NCBI GenBank assembly: GCA_937906995.1
Contig: CALESB010000041.1
Coordinates: 1-24,203 of the forward strand
DNA from: an uncultured Sutterella sp.
Lineage (GTDB): Bacteria; Pseudomonadota; Gammaproteobacteria; Burkholderiales; Burkholderiaceae_F
Length of the DNA: 24,203 nucleotides
Direction of reading: 5' to 3'
Positions 6,419 to 14,125 of this stretch are shown here, piece after piece. The notes under the pieces were generated by a model. That model did no database searches. It had not been told where the DNA came from and saw nothing but the letters and a program-made list of their open reading frames with translations. Position numbers and translations under genes: made by a program. The stretch's first letter is position 1. Each line of letters opens with the position of its first letter.

Positions 6419-6802
6419 CTATTTTTCTCCAATTTCTGCAATGGCTTCAATTTCAACTAAACAACCGAAGTGAAGCGTTGTCGTCGAAACAATAACGCGT
6501 CCAGGTTTATGCTCTCCAAAAAATTCAGCATAAACTTCATTAATCGGACCCCAGTATTGAACGTCAGGTGTATAAACGCGACAAAATACAACTTGATTAC
6601 GACTCACTCCCGCAGCTTTTAAAACGCGATCAACATTGTTGAGTGCTAAGCGAGTGTGTTCTTTGATGTCTCCCTGACAAACTTGGCGTGTATCAGGATC
6701 AATGGAAAGCTGTCCCGAAACATAGAGCGTGCCATTACTGATGACTCCAGCACTGTAGTGACCTTTATTTTCTCCCTTAAAGTCAGGGGTAATGATTTGC
6801 AT
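6419..6802 (-). CDS. ridA: RidA family enamine/imine deaminase
   Basis: A 127-residue YjgF/YER057c/UK114 (RidA) family protein. The family hydrolyses reactive enamine or imine intermediates released by PLP enzymes, protecting other PLP enzymes from damage. The hallmark C-terminal region is present, with Arg102 in PGRVIVS and the VEIEAIAEI segment containing the conserved glutamate. The length is the family standard. The start is the ATG at 6802, preceded by GGGAG; an upstream in-frame ATG at 6853 has no ribosome binding site. Its stop codon TAG lies inside the closing stem of the structured element. A threonine-synthase-like enzyme follows in the same direction, a sensible partner, although 361 bp of inserted element now separate the two. 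Confidence 0.9.
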   Translation of the reverse strand: MQIITPDFKGENKGHYSAGVISNGTLYVSGQLSIDPDTRQVCQGDIKEHTRLALNNVDRVLKAAGVSRNQVVFCRVYTPDVQYWGPINEVYAEFFGEHKPGRVIVSTTTLHFGCLVEIEAIAEIGEK

Positions 6803-6975
6803 GTTTTTCTCCCAAAAATAAAGCGCAAAAGAAACGTACGTAGATATTTTCAACTAAAAATGCACAAAATGAATTAGGGATTGCCTTGAGCATTAATGCA
6901 ATGATCTTAGTAGAAAATTCTGTTCTTGCAGAGAACGTAGCACAATAAGAAATCAGGATTAATGGAGGTTTCAAT

Positions 6976-8175
6976 ATGATTGATGCTCATTCAATTTTCG
7001 CTTATATGCAACAGCACGAACAGGAATTTAGTCAATTGCGTCAAGAATTTCATCGTTTGCCGGAAGTGGGGCTGGATCTACCTGAGACGGCTCAAAGAAT
7101 CGCTGCAACGCTAAAGTCATACGAAGTTGATGAGATTCACACAAACATTGGTGGTAGTGGCATTGTTGCAGTTGTTAATGGTCAAGTACCGTCAGAAAAA
7201 TGGATTGGTATCCGTGCCGATATGGATGCGCTACCCCTACAAGAAGAAGCTCAACATAACCACATTTCAACGGTACCTAATTGCACACATGCATGTGGCC
7301 ATGACGGGCACATGGCGATAGGGTTAGCGGCTTGTAAATACCTTTGCGAGCATCGAAACGAGTTTAAAGGCACTGCCGCGTTTATTTTCCAACCTGGAGA
7401 AGAGGGGTATGCGGGTGCCCGTAAGATGATTGAAGATGGATTGTTCGAACGTTTTCCAATTGCAGAAGTTTACGCTACGCATGGAGAACCTGCAGATCCT
7501 GTGGGGACCTTTGGGGTTGGAACGGGTTATATGATGGCAAGCGCAGATATCTTCGATGTGCAGGTCGAAGGAAAAGGCGGTCATGGCGCCCGTCCCCATG
7601 AGGCGATTGATAGTGTTTTAGTTACTTCACATATTGTGGTTGCAGCTCAATCAATCGTCAGTAGAAATGTTGATCCGTTAAAGGGGGCCGTTGTCACGTT
7701 TGGTGCACTATTGGCTGGGGCAGAGAACGGTTCGAGTGTGTTGCCACAAAAAGCCAAAATGGTTGGGACCTGTCGCAGTTTTGAACCAGAGGTTCGAGAT
7801 TTGGTACAGGCGCGCCTTAAAGGGGTTGTAGAAGGGGTGGCACAGGGGTTTGGTGCACATGCACAGCTTAATTACACGCGTCTTTATCCATCGCTTTATA
7901 GTCATCCAGAACAAGCAAAAGCTATGAAACTTGCTGTACAGGAGTGGCTTGGAGACAAGGCCCTGTGTCCGGTTGAGCCGCAGATGATCGCTGAGGATTT
8001 TTCTTTTATGATGAATGAACGTCCAGGGTGCCTCTTTAGAACGGGTCTTAGGGATGAGTCCCATCAAGCCAACCTTCATCATCGAACGTTCGATTTTAAT
8101 GATAAAGCAATCAAGTATGGCGCTACGCTTTTAGCGTTAACTGCAATTAACCGTTTGTTAGTGGTTAACGAATAG
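6976..8175 (+). CDS. M20 family amidohydrolase (HipO/N-acyl amino acid hydrolase type)
   Basis: A 399-residue cytoplasmic zinc hydrolase of the M20D group, which removes acyl or aryl groups from amino acids (hippurate- or N-acetyl-amino acid-type substrates). Metal-binding and catalytic motifs are seen in order: RADMDALPLQE near residue 80, HACGHDGH near residue 106, FQPGEEGYAGA near residue 142, and a C-terminal AEDFSFM near residue 338. The dimerisation or lid domain lies between, with GGHGARPHEAIDS. The start follows GGAGG with ideal spacing. It is divergent from ridA, with a 173-bp shared upstream region, so the two may share regulation. The precise substrate cannot be read from sequence. 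Confidence 0.85.
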   Translation: MIDAHSIFAYMQQHEQEFSQLRQEFHRLPEVGLDLPETAQRIAATLKSYEVDEIHTNIGGSGIVAVVNGQVPSEKWIGIRADMDALPLQEEAQHNHISTVPNCTHACGHDGHMAIGLAACKYLCEHRNEFKGTAAFIFQPGEEGYAGARKMIEDGLFERFPIAEVYATHGEPADPVGTFGVGTGYMMASADIFDVQVEGKGGHGARPHEAIDSVLVTSHIVVAAQSIVSRNVDPLKGAVVTFGALLAGAENGSSVLPQKAKMVGTCRSFEPEVRDLVQARLKGVVEGVAQGFGAHAQLNYTRLYPSLYSHPEQAKAMKLAVQEWLGDKALCPVEPQMIAEDFSFMMNERPGCLFRTGLRDESHQANLHHRTFDFNDKAIKYGATLLALTAINRLLVVNE

Positions 8176-8190
8176 TGGCGTTAAATAAAG

Positions 8191-8227
8191 AGGCTCACTG
8201 GACGGCCAGAAGCTACTCAGTGAGCCT
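8191..8227. terminator. Bidirectional terminator
   Basis: A 10-bp stem, AGGCTCACTG (8191-8200) and CAGTGAGCCT (8218-8227), with a 17-base loop and a short T run on the plus side. It lies between the convergent amidohydrolase and serB genes. Confidence 0.7.
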
Positions 8228-8242
8228 TTAGAAATAAATCAA

Positions 8243-9100
8243 TTAGTTCTTTTTGGCGTGTTCCCAAGCTTCAATGAAAAAGTCAACGATGGTATCTAGG
8301 CCATTGTGATCGACGTGGAAGCGACTAGCTTGGCTGACGATCGGTTTGGCGTGGTAAGCAACGCCAATATTGGCAGCTTCCAACATCTTTAAATCGTTTG
8401 CTCCGTCACCCACTGCAATCGCATTAGCAAGCTTCTGACCATGAATCATGCAAAGAACTTCTAATGCGGCTCGTTTGCCGTTTGCATCAATAATTTCTCC
8501 TCCAGCGGGGCCGGTGACTTCACCAGTTAATAAACCGTTGTCAAACACAAGTTCATTGCACACAAACCCCGTCATATTTAAGCGCTCACTGACGTTGTGG
8601 GCAATGTCAGAAAAGCCTCCAGAAATAATATAGGAGCTCAAACCATGTTGATGAGCAAAGTCTAAGAGCACTTGTGCTCCAGGCATCAAGTGGGCATTTT
8701 CAACAGTTTTGTTGATGACTTCTTGTGAGGCGCCCTTTAGCAAATGAGAGCGTTCTCGTAAAAAATCAGCAAATTCAAATTCACCCTGCATGGCCTTTTC
8801 TGTCATCTCAGCCACCTCATCTCCAACGCCTAACTGCGCTGCAATGTCATCAATGCATTCTAGCTGGATTAGAGTGCTATCCATATCGAGAGCAATGAGG
8901 CCAAAGTTTTTGATTGATAAGCCTGCTTCAACAATATTGGCGTCTAATTTGGCTGATTTAGCCTTAAGTGAGAGTACTTGAGCTTGCTCAGCATTTAAAT
9001 TACAAAGACGGGCAGATTGTGATTTAGTCCAAACATCACTTAATTGAACTTGGGAGGCAAATTCTTCAGCATTAGCGCCTTTGATAACAAGGTCAAACAT
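8243..9100 (-). CDS. serB: Phosphoserine phosphatase
   Basis: A 285-residue HAD-family phosphatase catalysing the last step of serine biosynthesis, phosphoserine to serine. The nucleophile motif DMDST is at about residues 72-76, followed by ECIDDIAA, the substrate-recognition helix. SGGFSDI carries the second HAD motif and VGDGANDLKML the Mg-binding aspartates. The N-terminal 70 residues resemble the degenerate ACT-like extension of proteobacterial SerB. The ATG at 9100 has GGA nine bases upstream; an ATG three codons earlier at 9109 has no usable ribosome binding site but cannot be excluded. It has its own terminator and is followed upstream by the LysR gene in the same orientation, 50 bp away. 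Confidence 0.92.
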   Translation of the reverse strand: MFDLVIKGANAEEFASQVQLSDVWTKSQSARLCNLNAEQAQVLSLKAKSAKLDANIVEAGLSIKNFGLIALDMDSTLIQLECIDDIAAQLGVGDEVAEMTEKAMQGEFEFADFLRERSHLLKGASQEVINKTVENAHLMPGAQVLLDFAHQHGLSSYIISGGFSDIAHNVSERLNMTGFVCNELVFDNGLLTGEVTGPAGGEIIDANGKRAALEVLCMIHGQKLANAIAVGDGANDLKMLEAANIGVAYHAKPIVSQASRFHVDHNGLDTIVDFFIEAWEHAKKN

Positions 9101-9150
9101 AATATTCATTCCATAAGTTAATTTGAGTAATTGTAGCTTTTAAAAAATCT

Positions 9151-10041
9151 TCATTGATGTTTTTCAAAAAGTGGAGAAATCTGGGAGAGTGCATCACGCC
9201 ACCATTTTACGAGCCCAGAGTCAGCTCTAGAAGAATTGACCAATAACATCAAACGTTCTTTAGGCCACATAATGCCTTGCACGGTTAGTGTTGTTACTTT
9301 TTTTGCAAGAGCAGGGTTTAGCGTTAATTGTCGTTTTGGTAGCACTGCCCAACCAACATTTCTTGCAGCCAGAGATAGTGCCCAAGAGCCCGAATTAACT
9401 TCCCAGGATTCATCGCTCAAAATGATAGGTGCAGGAGACTCAGGATCGCGAGCTGTAACAACAAGTTGACGGTGCTTTCTCAGATCGTCCACAGTGACGA
9501 TAGATTGATGCTTGAGTGGATGATCATGTCCAATAACGACAGAAACAGGGATGCTTGTGATCTCATAAGCTTCACAATCGAAGCTAGAGGCATCGCTGAA
9601 AACGACAGCTAATGACATTTCTGTGTGTTTAAAGAACCAGTTCACATCAAAAGCATTCAAGCTTTCAATTTGAATCTTTAGCTCCGGTCGTTGACGAGCT
9701 AGCTTTGCCATGATGTCCATGATGACACCAGTCCCAAGAGAGTGATCAAGACCTATATGCAAATTTAAAGGGGCATCTGCCCAAAGTTGTAGCGATTTTT
9801 CTGAAAAGCGTTCATATTCTGCGATAACCCTTTTAGCATAAGGAAGGAGTTGTTCTCCTTTTTCTGTTAGCTTGGGTTTGTGTTCTCGTCTAAAAAGTGT
9901 ATAACCAAGTTCAGCCTCAGTATTGGCAATATGGGTGGATATAACCGATTGTGCTCTGCCTAATTGACGGGCGGCGGCTGAAAATGAACCCTCTTGGGCT
10001 GCAAAGACATAAGAGCGTAATGCATCAATATCGATACTCAT
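9151..10041 (-). CDS. LysR-family transcriptional regulator
   Basis: A 296-residue LysR-type regulator. The winged helix-turn-helix is at the N-terminus (IDALRSYVFAAQEGSFSAAA, then GRAQSVISTHIANTEAELG), followed by the typical linker and a periplasmic-binding-protein-like effector domain up to the C-terminus. The start is placed at 10041, preceded by GGGAG; an upstream ATG at 10062 lacks one. It is divergent from an MFS transporter gene. A TCTATC-N8-GATAGA inverted repeat in the shared region is a candidate operator, so it most likely controls that transporter. The effector is unknown. Confidence 0.9.
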   Translation of the reverse strand: MSIDIDALRSYVFAAQEGSFSAAARQLGRAQSVISTHIANTEAELGYTLFRREHKPKLTEKGEQLLPYAKRVIAEYERFSEKSLQLWADAPLNLHIGLDHSLGTGVIMDIMAKLARQRPELKIQIESLNAFDVNWFFKHTEMSLAVVFSDASSFDCEAYEITSIPVSVVIGHDHPLKHQSIVTVDDLRKHRQLVVTARDPESPAPIILSDESWEVNSGSWALSLAARNVGWAVLPKRQLTLNPALAKKVTTLTVQGIMWPKERLMLLVNSSRADSGLVKWWRDALSQISPLFEKHQ

Positions 10042-10066
10042 TTGAGATCTCCCAGTTGACATTTAG

Positions 10067-10086
10067 TCTATCAATTTTTAGATAGA
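10067..10086. promoter_or_regulatory. Candidate LysR operator
   Basis: A perfect inverted repeat, TCTATC (10067-10072), eight bases, GATAGA (10081-10086), lies in the divergent LysR/MFS intergenic region. LysR proteins usually bind interrupted dyads at such places. Assignment is by position only. Confidence 0.45.
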
Positions 10087-10152
10087 TTTAATCTCGTAAT
10101 ATCGAAAAACAGAGAGGATAATGCAGATAGTTTGGTTAATCTTAAGGCTTTT

Positions 10153-11283
10153 ATGTTAAAAAATTATGATATTTACGCAGGGTACGCTAGCTTTTTTACT
10201 GCTGGTTTTACGATTGCCGCTTGGGCACCGTTAATTCCGTTTGTAAATGATGCATTGCAAGTTGGGCCCATGCAATTTGGGATGTTATTGCTAATGCTTG
10301 GTGTTGGGTCTGTATTGGGGATGCCTTTGGCTGGGTGGCTTTCTTCTCGACTAGGAAGTCGTTTAGCGATTGCTTTATCTGGTTATAGCTCTTGTTTTGT
10401 ATTAGTCCTGTTAGCTTGGGCGCCAAGTTATTTATTTGAGTGTTGCGCTTTATTTTGCTATGGCGTTTCGTTGGGCTGTTTGGAGGTGTCATCAAACCTT
10501 TACGGAGCGGCTTTGGAAAAAAATCGTCACTCGCGCCAAATGTCTGGGATGCATGCTTTTTACAGCATAGGAGAAGTCGCAGCAGCAATTTGCGTTAGTT
10601 TAGCGCTGAGCTTAGGGTTTGATATGTGGTCAACGACAGCTTTTTGGATGCTTGCTTTGAGCTTAATTTTATCGATTGCTTTGCCTCATGTTTCATCGGT
10701 TTCGTTAGTCAGTGAGCAATCGGCGCCTTTTGCTTTACCGAAAGGCCCAGTGATTATGTTGGCAGGTCTTTGTGCAGTTGTTTTCCTGGCTGAAGGCGCT
10801 ATGTTAGATTGGAGCGCTTTATTTTTGCAGGAACATATTAATGTGCCTCTAGAACATGCAGGTGTTGGATATACAGTATTTGTGATTGCAATGGCCATTG
10901 CTCGATTGGTGGGAGATCGCATCGTAACTCAGTTTGGGGCCGTTAGAGTTGTTTGGGGAGGTGCTGCTTTAATGGTTGGTGCCTTAACCTCAATGGTTAT
11001 GATCCCGACTCTGCCTGTGAGTTTGATTTCACTATTTGCAATGGGATTGGGTATTGCTAATGTGGCCCCCTTGATTATTTCTGCAGCTTCTCGCCAAAAA
11101 CGTATGCCAGCGTTGCCAGCAGTGACTGCTGTGACAACAATAGGTTATTTTGGCTTAATGGCTGGTCCTGCAATTCTAGGTGTTATTAGTGAATACACAT
11201 CTATTGCTATGGCATTCTTGTTCATTGCCGCTTTACTAACATTGGCGGCTTGGTGGACACGATCCGTTCGCTATTGTTTGTAG
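10153..11283 (+). CDS. MFS transporter
   Basis: A 376-residue inner-membrane protein of the major facilitator superfamily, with about twelve hydrophobic segments. The loop after TM2 shows the MFS motif A-like GMPLAGWLSSRLGSR, and a matching loop occurs in the second half (ARLVGDRIVTQFG). The overall pattern resembles the YbjJ/fucose-permease-like branch, which includes sugar and small-molecule exporters. The substrate is not predictable. The ATG at 10153 is preferred because AAGG stands five bases upstream; an in-frame TTG at 10132 is possible. A 12-codon frame at 10121-10159 with AGAGAGG just upstream overlaps the start. It is probably controlled by the divergent LysR protein. Confidence 0.85.
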   Translation: MLKNYDIYAGYASFFTAGFTIAAWAPLIPFVNDALQVGPMQFGMLLLMLGVGSVLGMPLAGWLSSRLGSRLAIALSGYSSCFVLVLLAWAPSYLFECCALFCYGVSLGCLEVSSNLYGAALEKNRHSRQMSGMHAFYSIGEVAAAICVSLALSLGFDMWSTTAFWMLALSLILSIALPHVSSVSLVSEQSAPFALPKGPVIMLAGLCAVVFLAEGAMLDWSALFLQEHINVPLEHAGVGYTVFVIAMAIARLVGDRIVTQFGAVRVVWGGAALMVGALTSMVMIPTLPVSLISLFAMGLGIANVAPLIISAASRQKRMPALPAVTAVTTIGYFGLMAGPAILGVISEYTSIAMAFLFIAALLTLAAWWTRSVRYCL

Positions 11284-11316
11284 AACAGTTTAAAGGTAGA
11301 TGAAGACATGCCTTGA

Positions 11317-11350
11317 CGCGCTTGGGGGTTAGACCTTCAAGCGCGCTTTT
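11317..11350 (+). terminator. Terminator of the MFS gene, overlapping prmC
   Basis: The stem CGCGCTTG (11317-11324) and CAAGCGCG (11338-11345) is followed by CTTTTG. The 3' half of this hairpin is inside the last codons of prmC on the opposite strand, whose stop codon is at 11329-11331. Confidence 0.65.
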
Positions 11351-12147
11351 GTTATACGGTCGTTATCGCCTAAGTCCTTGAGGGTTTGTGGCGTTTCCCA
11401 AAGTGTCAAGTCAAAGAGATCTCTAACAGCTTTTCCCTGATTCCAGCCATGCTCAAGTACCAGCAAACCTCCAGGTTTGAGATGCTTTGGGGCGCCTGAG
11501 ATGATCTCTTTTAGATCTTTTAGGCCATTTCCACCATCAGTGAGAGCAGAGATGGGTTCATAAGTTAAGTTTTTTAAGTGTATGTCAGCTTTTTCAATGT
11601 AGGGAGGATTGCTGACAATGATGTCAAAGACCGCATTATCAGCAATGGCATTAAACCAACTGCCATGAGAAAACTTAATTGAGGCTTTGTGCATTTGTGC
11701 ATTTGTGTATGCTACTTGCAAGGCAGCCTTACTAAAGTCTGTTGCGAAGACTTGTAGAGAGGGGCATTCTTTAGCAAGGGTGATTGCAATACAACCCGAT
11801 CCAGTTCCCAAGTCTAATAACGTTTGAGCTGAATGATGTTCGATTTCAGATAAAACCTCTTCGATAAGCGTTTCTGTATCGGGGCGAGGAATCAGAACGG
11901 CAGGTGTAACCTTGAATGCACGTGAAAAGAACTCTTGTGTTCCTGTGATATAGGGGAATGGTTCCCCCACATGACGACGCTTAACCAACGCTTTGTATTG
12001 AGTGAGTAGAGCCTCATCAATTTCCTCTCGATCGTGGGCAATGAGGTAAGTACGAGGCTTGCTCAAACAAAAACACAGCAAAAGCCTCGCATCTAGTCGA
12101 TCGATAAGTTGCGAGGCTTCTTTTAACGCTTGGCTAATCGTTGCCAT
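11329..12147 (-). CDS. prmC: Peptide chain release factor glutamine methyltransferase
   Basis: A 272-residue SAM-dependent methyltransferase (HemK/PrmC) that methylates the GGQ glutamine of release factors RF1 and RF2. The N-terminal helical domain binds the release factor. The Rossmann core shows the SAM-binding LLDLGTGSGCIAI near residues 110-122 and the catalytic NPPY at residues 180-183. It begins 5 bp after the prfA stop, so writer and substrate genes are translated together, a common proteobacterial arrangement. A short run of 8-bp repeats (11682-11711) lies inside the coding sequence. Confidence 0.95.
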   Translation of the reverse strand: MATISQALKEASQLIDRLDARLLLCFCLSKPRTYLIAHDREEIDEALLTQYKALVKRRHVGEPFPYITGTQEFFSRAFKVTPAVLIPRPDTETLIEEVLSEIEHHSAQTLLDLGTGSGCIAITLAKECPSLQVFATDFSKAALQVAYTNAQMHKASIKFSHGSWFNAIADNAVFDIIVSNPPYIEKADIHLKNLTYEPISALTDGGNGLKDLKEIISGAPKHLKPGGLLVLEHGWNQGKAVRDLFDLTLWETPQTLKDLGDNDRITKARLKV

Positions 12148-12152
12148 TGTGA

Positions 12153-13229
12153 TTATTCACCCATAGCGGCCAATTGTTCGATTTGATGCTCAGTTGTTAA
12201 GGCTGAGATGATCTCATCTAAATCACCGTCCATGATGAAGTCGAGTTTATAGAGCGTGAGATTGATACGATGATCAGTTACACGACCTTGAGGATAGTTG
12301 TAGGTTCGAATACGCTCACTTCGGTCGCCAGAACCCACCAAGCTCTTACGCGTGCTAGCTTCCTGAGCTTGTTGTTTGGCTACTTCATTGGCTGTAATGC
12401 GAGAAATTAATACGCTCATGGCACGGGCTTTGTTTTCGTGCTGGCTACGTTCGTCTTGGCACTCTACAACAGTTCCTGTTGGGATGTGTGTGATCCGAAC
12501 TGCAGAGTTTGTTTTTTGCACGTGTTGACCACCGGCACCAGATGCACGATAAACGTCGATACGGAGGTCGGCCGGGTTGATTTCGATTTCACCGATTTCA
12601 TCCATTTCGGGCAAGATGGCAACGGTACAAGCAGAAGTGTGAACGCGACCTTGGCTTTCTGTTTCCGGAACACGTTGAACTCGGTGGCCACCGCTTTCAA
12701 ACTTCAATTTGGAATAAGCTCCTGCGCCGATAATGCGAACGATCACTTCTCGATAGCCACCTAAATCGCTTTCATTGGCAGAGACAATTTCGGTGCTCCA
12801 ACCTTGGCGTTCTGCGTAGCGGGTGTACATGCGGAAGAGGTCGCCGGCAAAAATGGCAGACTCGTCGCCACCAGTACCAGCGCGAATTTCCAGGTAAATG
12901 TTTTTATTATCATTGGGGTCTTTAGGCAGAAGCATCACTTCTAGATCGTGCTCCATGGCCTTTAAACGTTCTTTGCCTTCGTTGATTTCAGCTTGCGCAA
13001 ACTCTGCCATGTCGGGATCATCCAACATTTCGGTGGCAGTTTCAATATCGCTTTCTGTTGTTTCATATTCTTTCATTTTTAAAACAACAGGTTCAATTTC
13101 AGCACGTTCTCGAGATAAATCACGGAAGCGGTTCATGTCGTTAGCTGCGTCTGGCGCTGCTAACATTGCATCAATTTCTTCTAAACGACGACCCAATCGG
13201 CTTAATTTAGCTCTCATCGACTCTTTCAC
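12153..13229 (-). CDS. prfA: Peptide chain release factor 1
   Basis: A 358-residue class I release factor that recognises UAA and UAG. The codon-recognition PxT motif is PET at residues 188-190, the same position as in Escherichia coli RF1. The peptidyl-transferase GGQ motif is at 233-235. The coiled N-terminal domain is complete. It starts with GTG, preceded by AGGAG five bases upstream; this start gives the usual RF1 N-terminus. prmC follows at 5 bp and modifies Gln235. Unlike many gamma- and betaproteobacteria, hemA is not upstream; the neighbour is a divergent DUF697-like gene. Confidence 0.96.
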   Translation of the reverse strand: MKESMRAKLSRLGRRLEEIDAMLAAPDAANDMNRFRDLSRERAEIEPVVLKMKEYETTESDIETATEMLDDPDMAEFAQAEINEGKERLKAMEHDLEVMLLPKDPNDNKNIYLEIRAGTGGDESAIFAGDLFRMYTRYAERQGWSTEIVSANESDLGGYREVIVRIIGAGAYSKLKFESGGHRVQRVPETESQGRVHTSACTVAILPEMDEIGEIEINPADLRIDVYRASGAGGQHVQKTNSAVRITHIPTGTVVECQDERSQHENKARAMSVLISRITANEVAKQQAQEASTRKSLVGSGDRSERIRTYNYPQGRVTDHRINLTLYKLDFIMDGDLDEIISALTTEHQIEQLAAMGE

Positions 13230-13355
13230 AGGAGTCTCCTAATATAGAAAAACTTACATAAAACAAAAAGTTGCCCTCGATGTTACTCGAGCGTGACTCT
13301 GAGTGCAAGCATTTGCTCTTGCAATGAAGGGGAAAACGAAAAAATGATGTCTTTT

Positions 13356-13386
13356 ACTATCAAAATAATCTATGACGGGTGATAGT
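13356..13386. promoter_or_regulatory. Inverted repeat in the divergent prfA upstream region
   Basis: ACTATCA (13356-13362) and TGATAGT (13380-13386) form a perfect 7-bp dyad with a 17-base gap, in the 224-bp space between prfA and the DUF697-like gene. Possible operator; no further support. Confidence 0.3.
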
Positions 13387-13453
13387 AAGATAGTATTTGT
13401 TTGGCTTTGTCTAACGGTTTATGTCAGCACTATAGATTTTGAGTTTTTGATTT

Positions 13454-13960
13454 ATGAAGAACCTTCCCATCTCCATTCCAACAAATGAGCAACGTATCGC
13501 AGCTGCAGTTGTACGAGCAAAGCAACATGTGGCACGTCAGGCTCTTCTGTCTGCTGGTACAACCTTTATACCTATTCCTGGGGTTGATATGCTGATGGAT
13601 GTGTCAGTCTTAATCAAAATGATGGAGCAGATTAATCGAGAGTTTGGATTGACGCCTGAACAAATTGAAAAATTACCTAGTGCACAAAAAATTGTTGTTT
13701 ATGAAGCTATCAATTGGGTTGGCGTGGTTTTAGCAGGAAAAATCATTTCAGTGCCTTTAGCCACGAGCGTTTTAAAAAGTGTTGGTACAAAAGTATCTGT
13801 CAAACAAGCTAGTCGTTGGGTTCCTATTGTCGGTCAAGCAACGGCAGCTGCTATTGGGTATGGAGCCCTTCGGTATTTGGGACAAAAACATATTGATGAT
13901 TGCTCAAAAGTGGCTAGGCAGATAATTTATCTTTTAGAGCATAAAAATACAGTTAAATGA
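13454..13960 (+). CDS. DUF697-like small membrane-associated protein
   Basis: A 168-residue protein that resembles the C-terminal DUF697/YcjF-type domain. It has an amphipathic start, then TFIPIPGVDMLMDVSVLIKMM near residues 36-56 with the recurring IPIPG-D pattern, and REFGLTPEQIEKLP. Two moderately hydrophobic, Gly/Ala-rich segments follow, near residues 92-110 and 125-146. The family function is unclear; members associate with membranes and sometimes with GTPases. It has no signal peptide. The ribosome binding site is weak (GAG ten bases upstream). It stands alone between divergent prfA and the downstream M20 peptidase, which is 165 bp away. Confidence 0.7.
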   Translation: MKNLPISIPTNEQRIAAAVVRAKQHVARQALLSAGTTFIPIPGVDMLMDVSVLIKMMEQINREFGLTPEQIEKLPSAQKIVVYEAINWVGVVLAGKIISVPLATSVLKSVGTKVSVKQASRWVPIVGQATAAAIGYGALRYLGQKHIDDCSKVARQIIYLLEHKNTVK

Positions 13961-14125
13961 CTATAGGATAAAGTCACCCATCGTCTTAACAGTTGAGTTC
14001 TTTAAAATTTGTAATCTCAAGCCAAATAATGTTCGCTCCAAAGTGATTGGGGTGTATTTATGGTTTTTATTTATCCGTCGGGATAATCATTCAATATTGA
14101 CGAGATTGTTTCTGGAGAAGAATAG

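Larger units (their letters stand above)
6058..6421 (-). ncRNA. Structured RNA element, omega-RNA/HEARO-like or IS200/IS605-derived
   Basis: No ORF fits here, yet the sequence is dense with complementary segments. An 8-bp closing stem TAGTCAAT (6369-6376)/ATTGACTA (6414-6421) encloses the hairpins at 6380-6393 and 6392-6411. A long-range 8-bp helix TTGGAATG (6220-6227)/CATTCCAA (6322-6329) encloses TCTGC (6237-6241)/GCAGA (6281-6285), GCTC (6248-6251)/GAGC (6262-6265), and CGTG (6287-6290)/CACG (6309-6312) with an inner GGATG/CATCC. Further hairpins are at 6077-6096, 6138-6154, 6161-6181, 6187-6199 and 6344-6357. On the minus strand one loop is GAAA (GNRA type), which favours minus-strand transcription, the direction of both neighbours. 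Near-identical end hairpins and lack of a nuclease gene suggest a non-autonomous relative of IscB- or TnpB-linked elements. That family call is inference. Confidence 0.55.

Noticed and set aside
6058..6421. Truncated tnpB or iscB coding remnant
   Set aside because: No frame on either strand gives a stretch resembling a RuvC, HNH or zinc-finger end. The region is better explained by RNA pairing.
10132..10152. TTG start for the MFS gene
   Set aside because: No ribosome binding site at proper distance, whereas ATG 10153 has AAGG five bases upstream.
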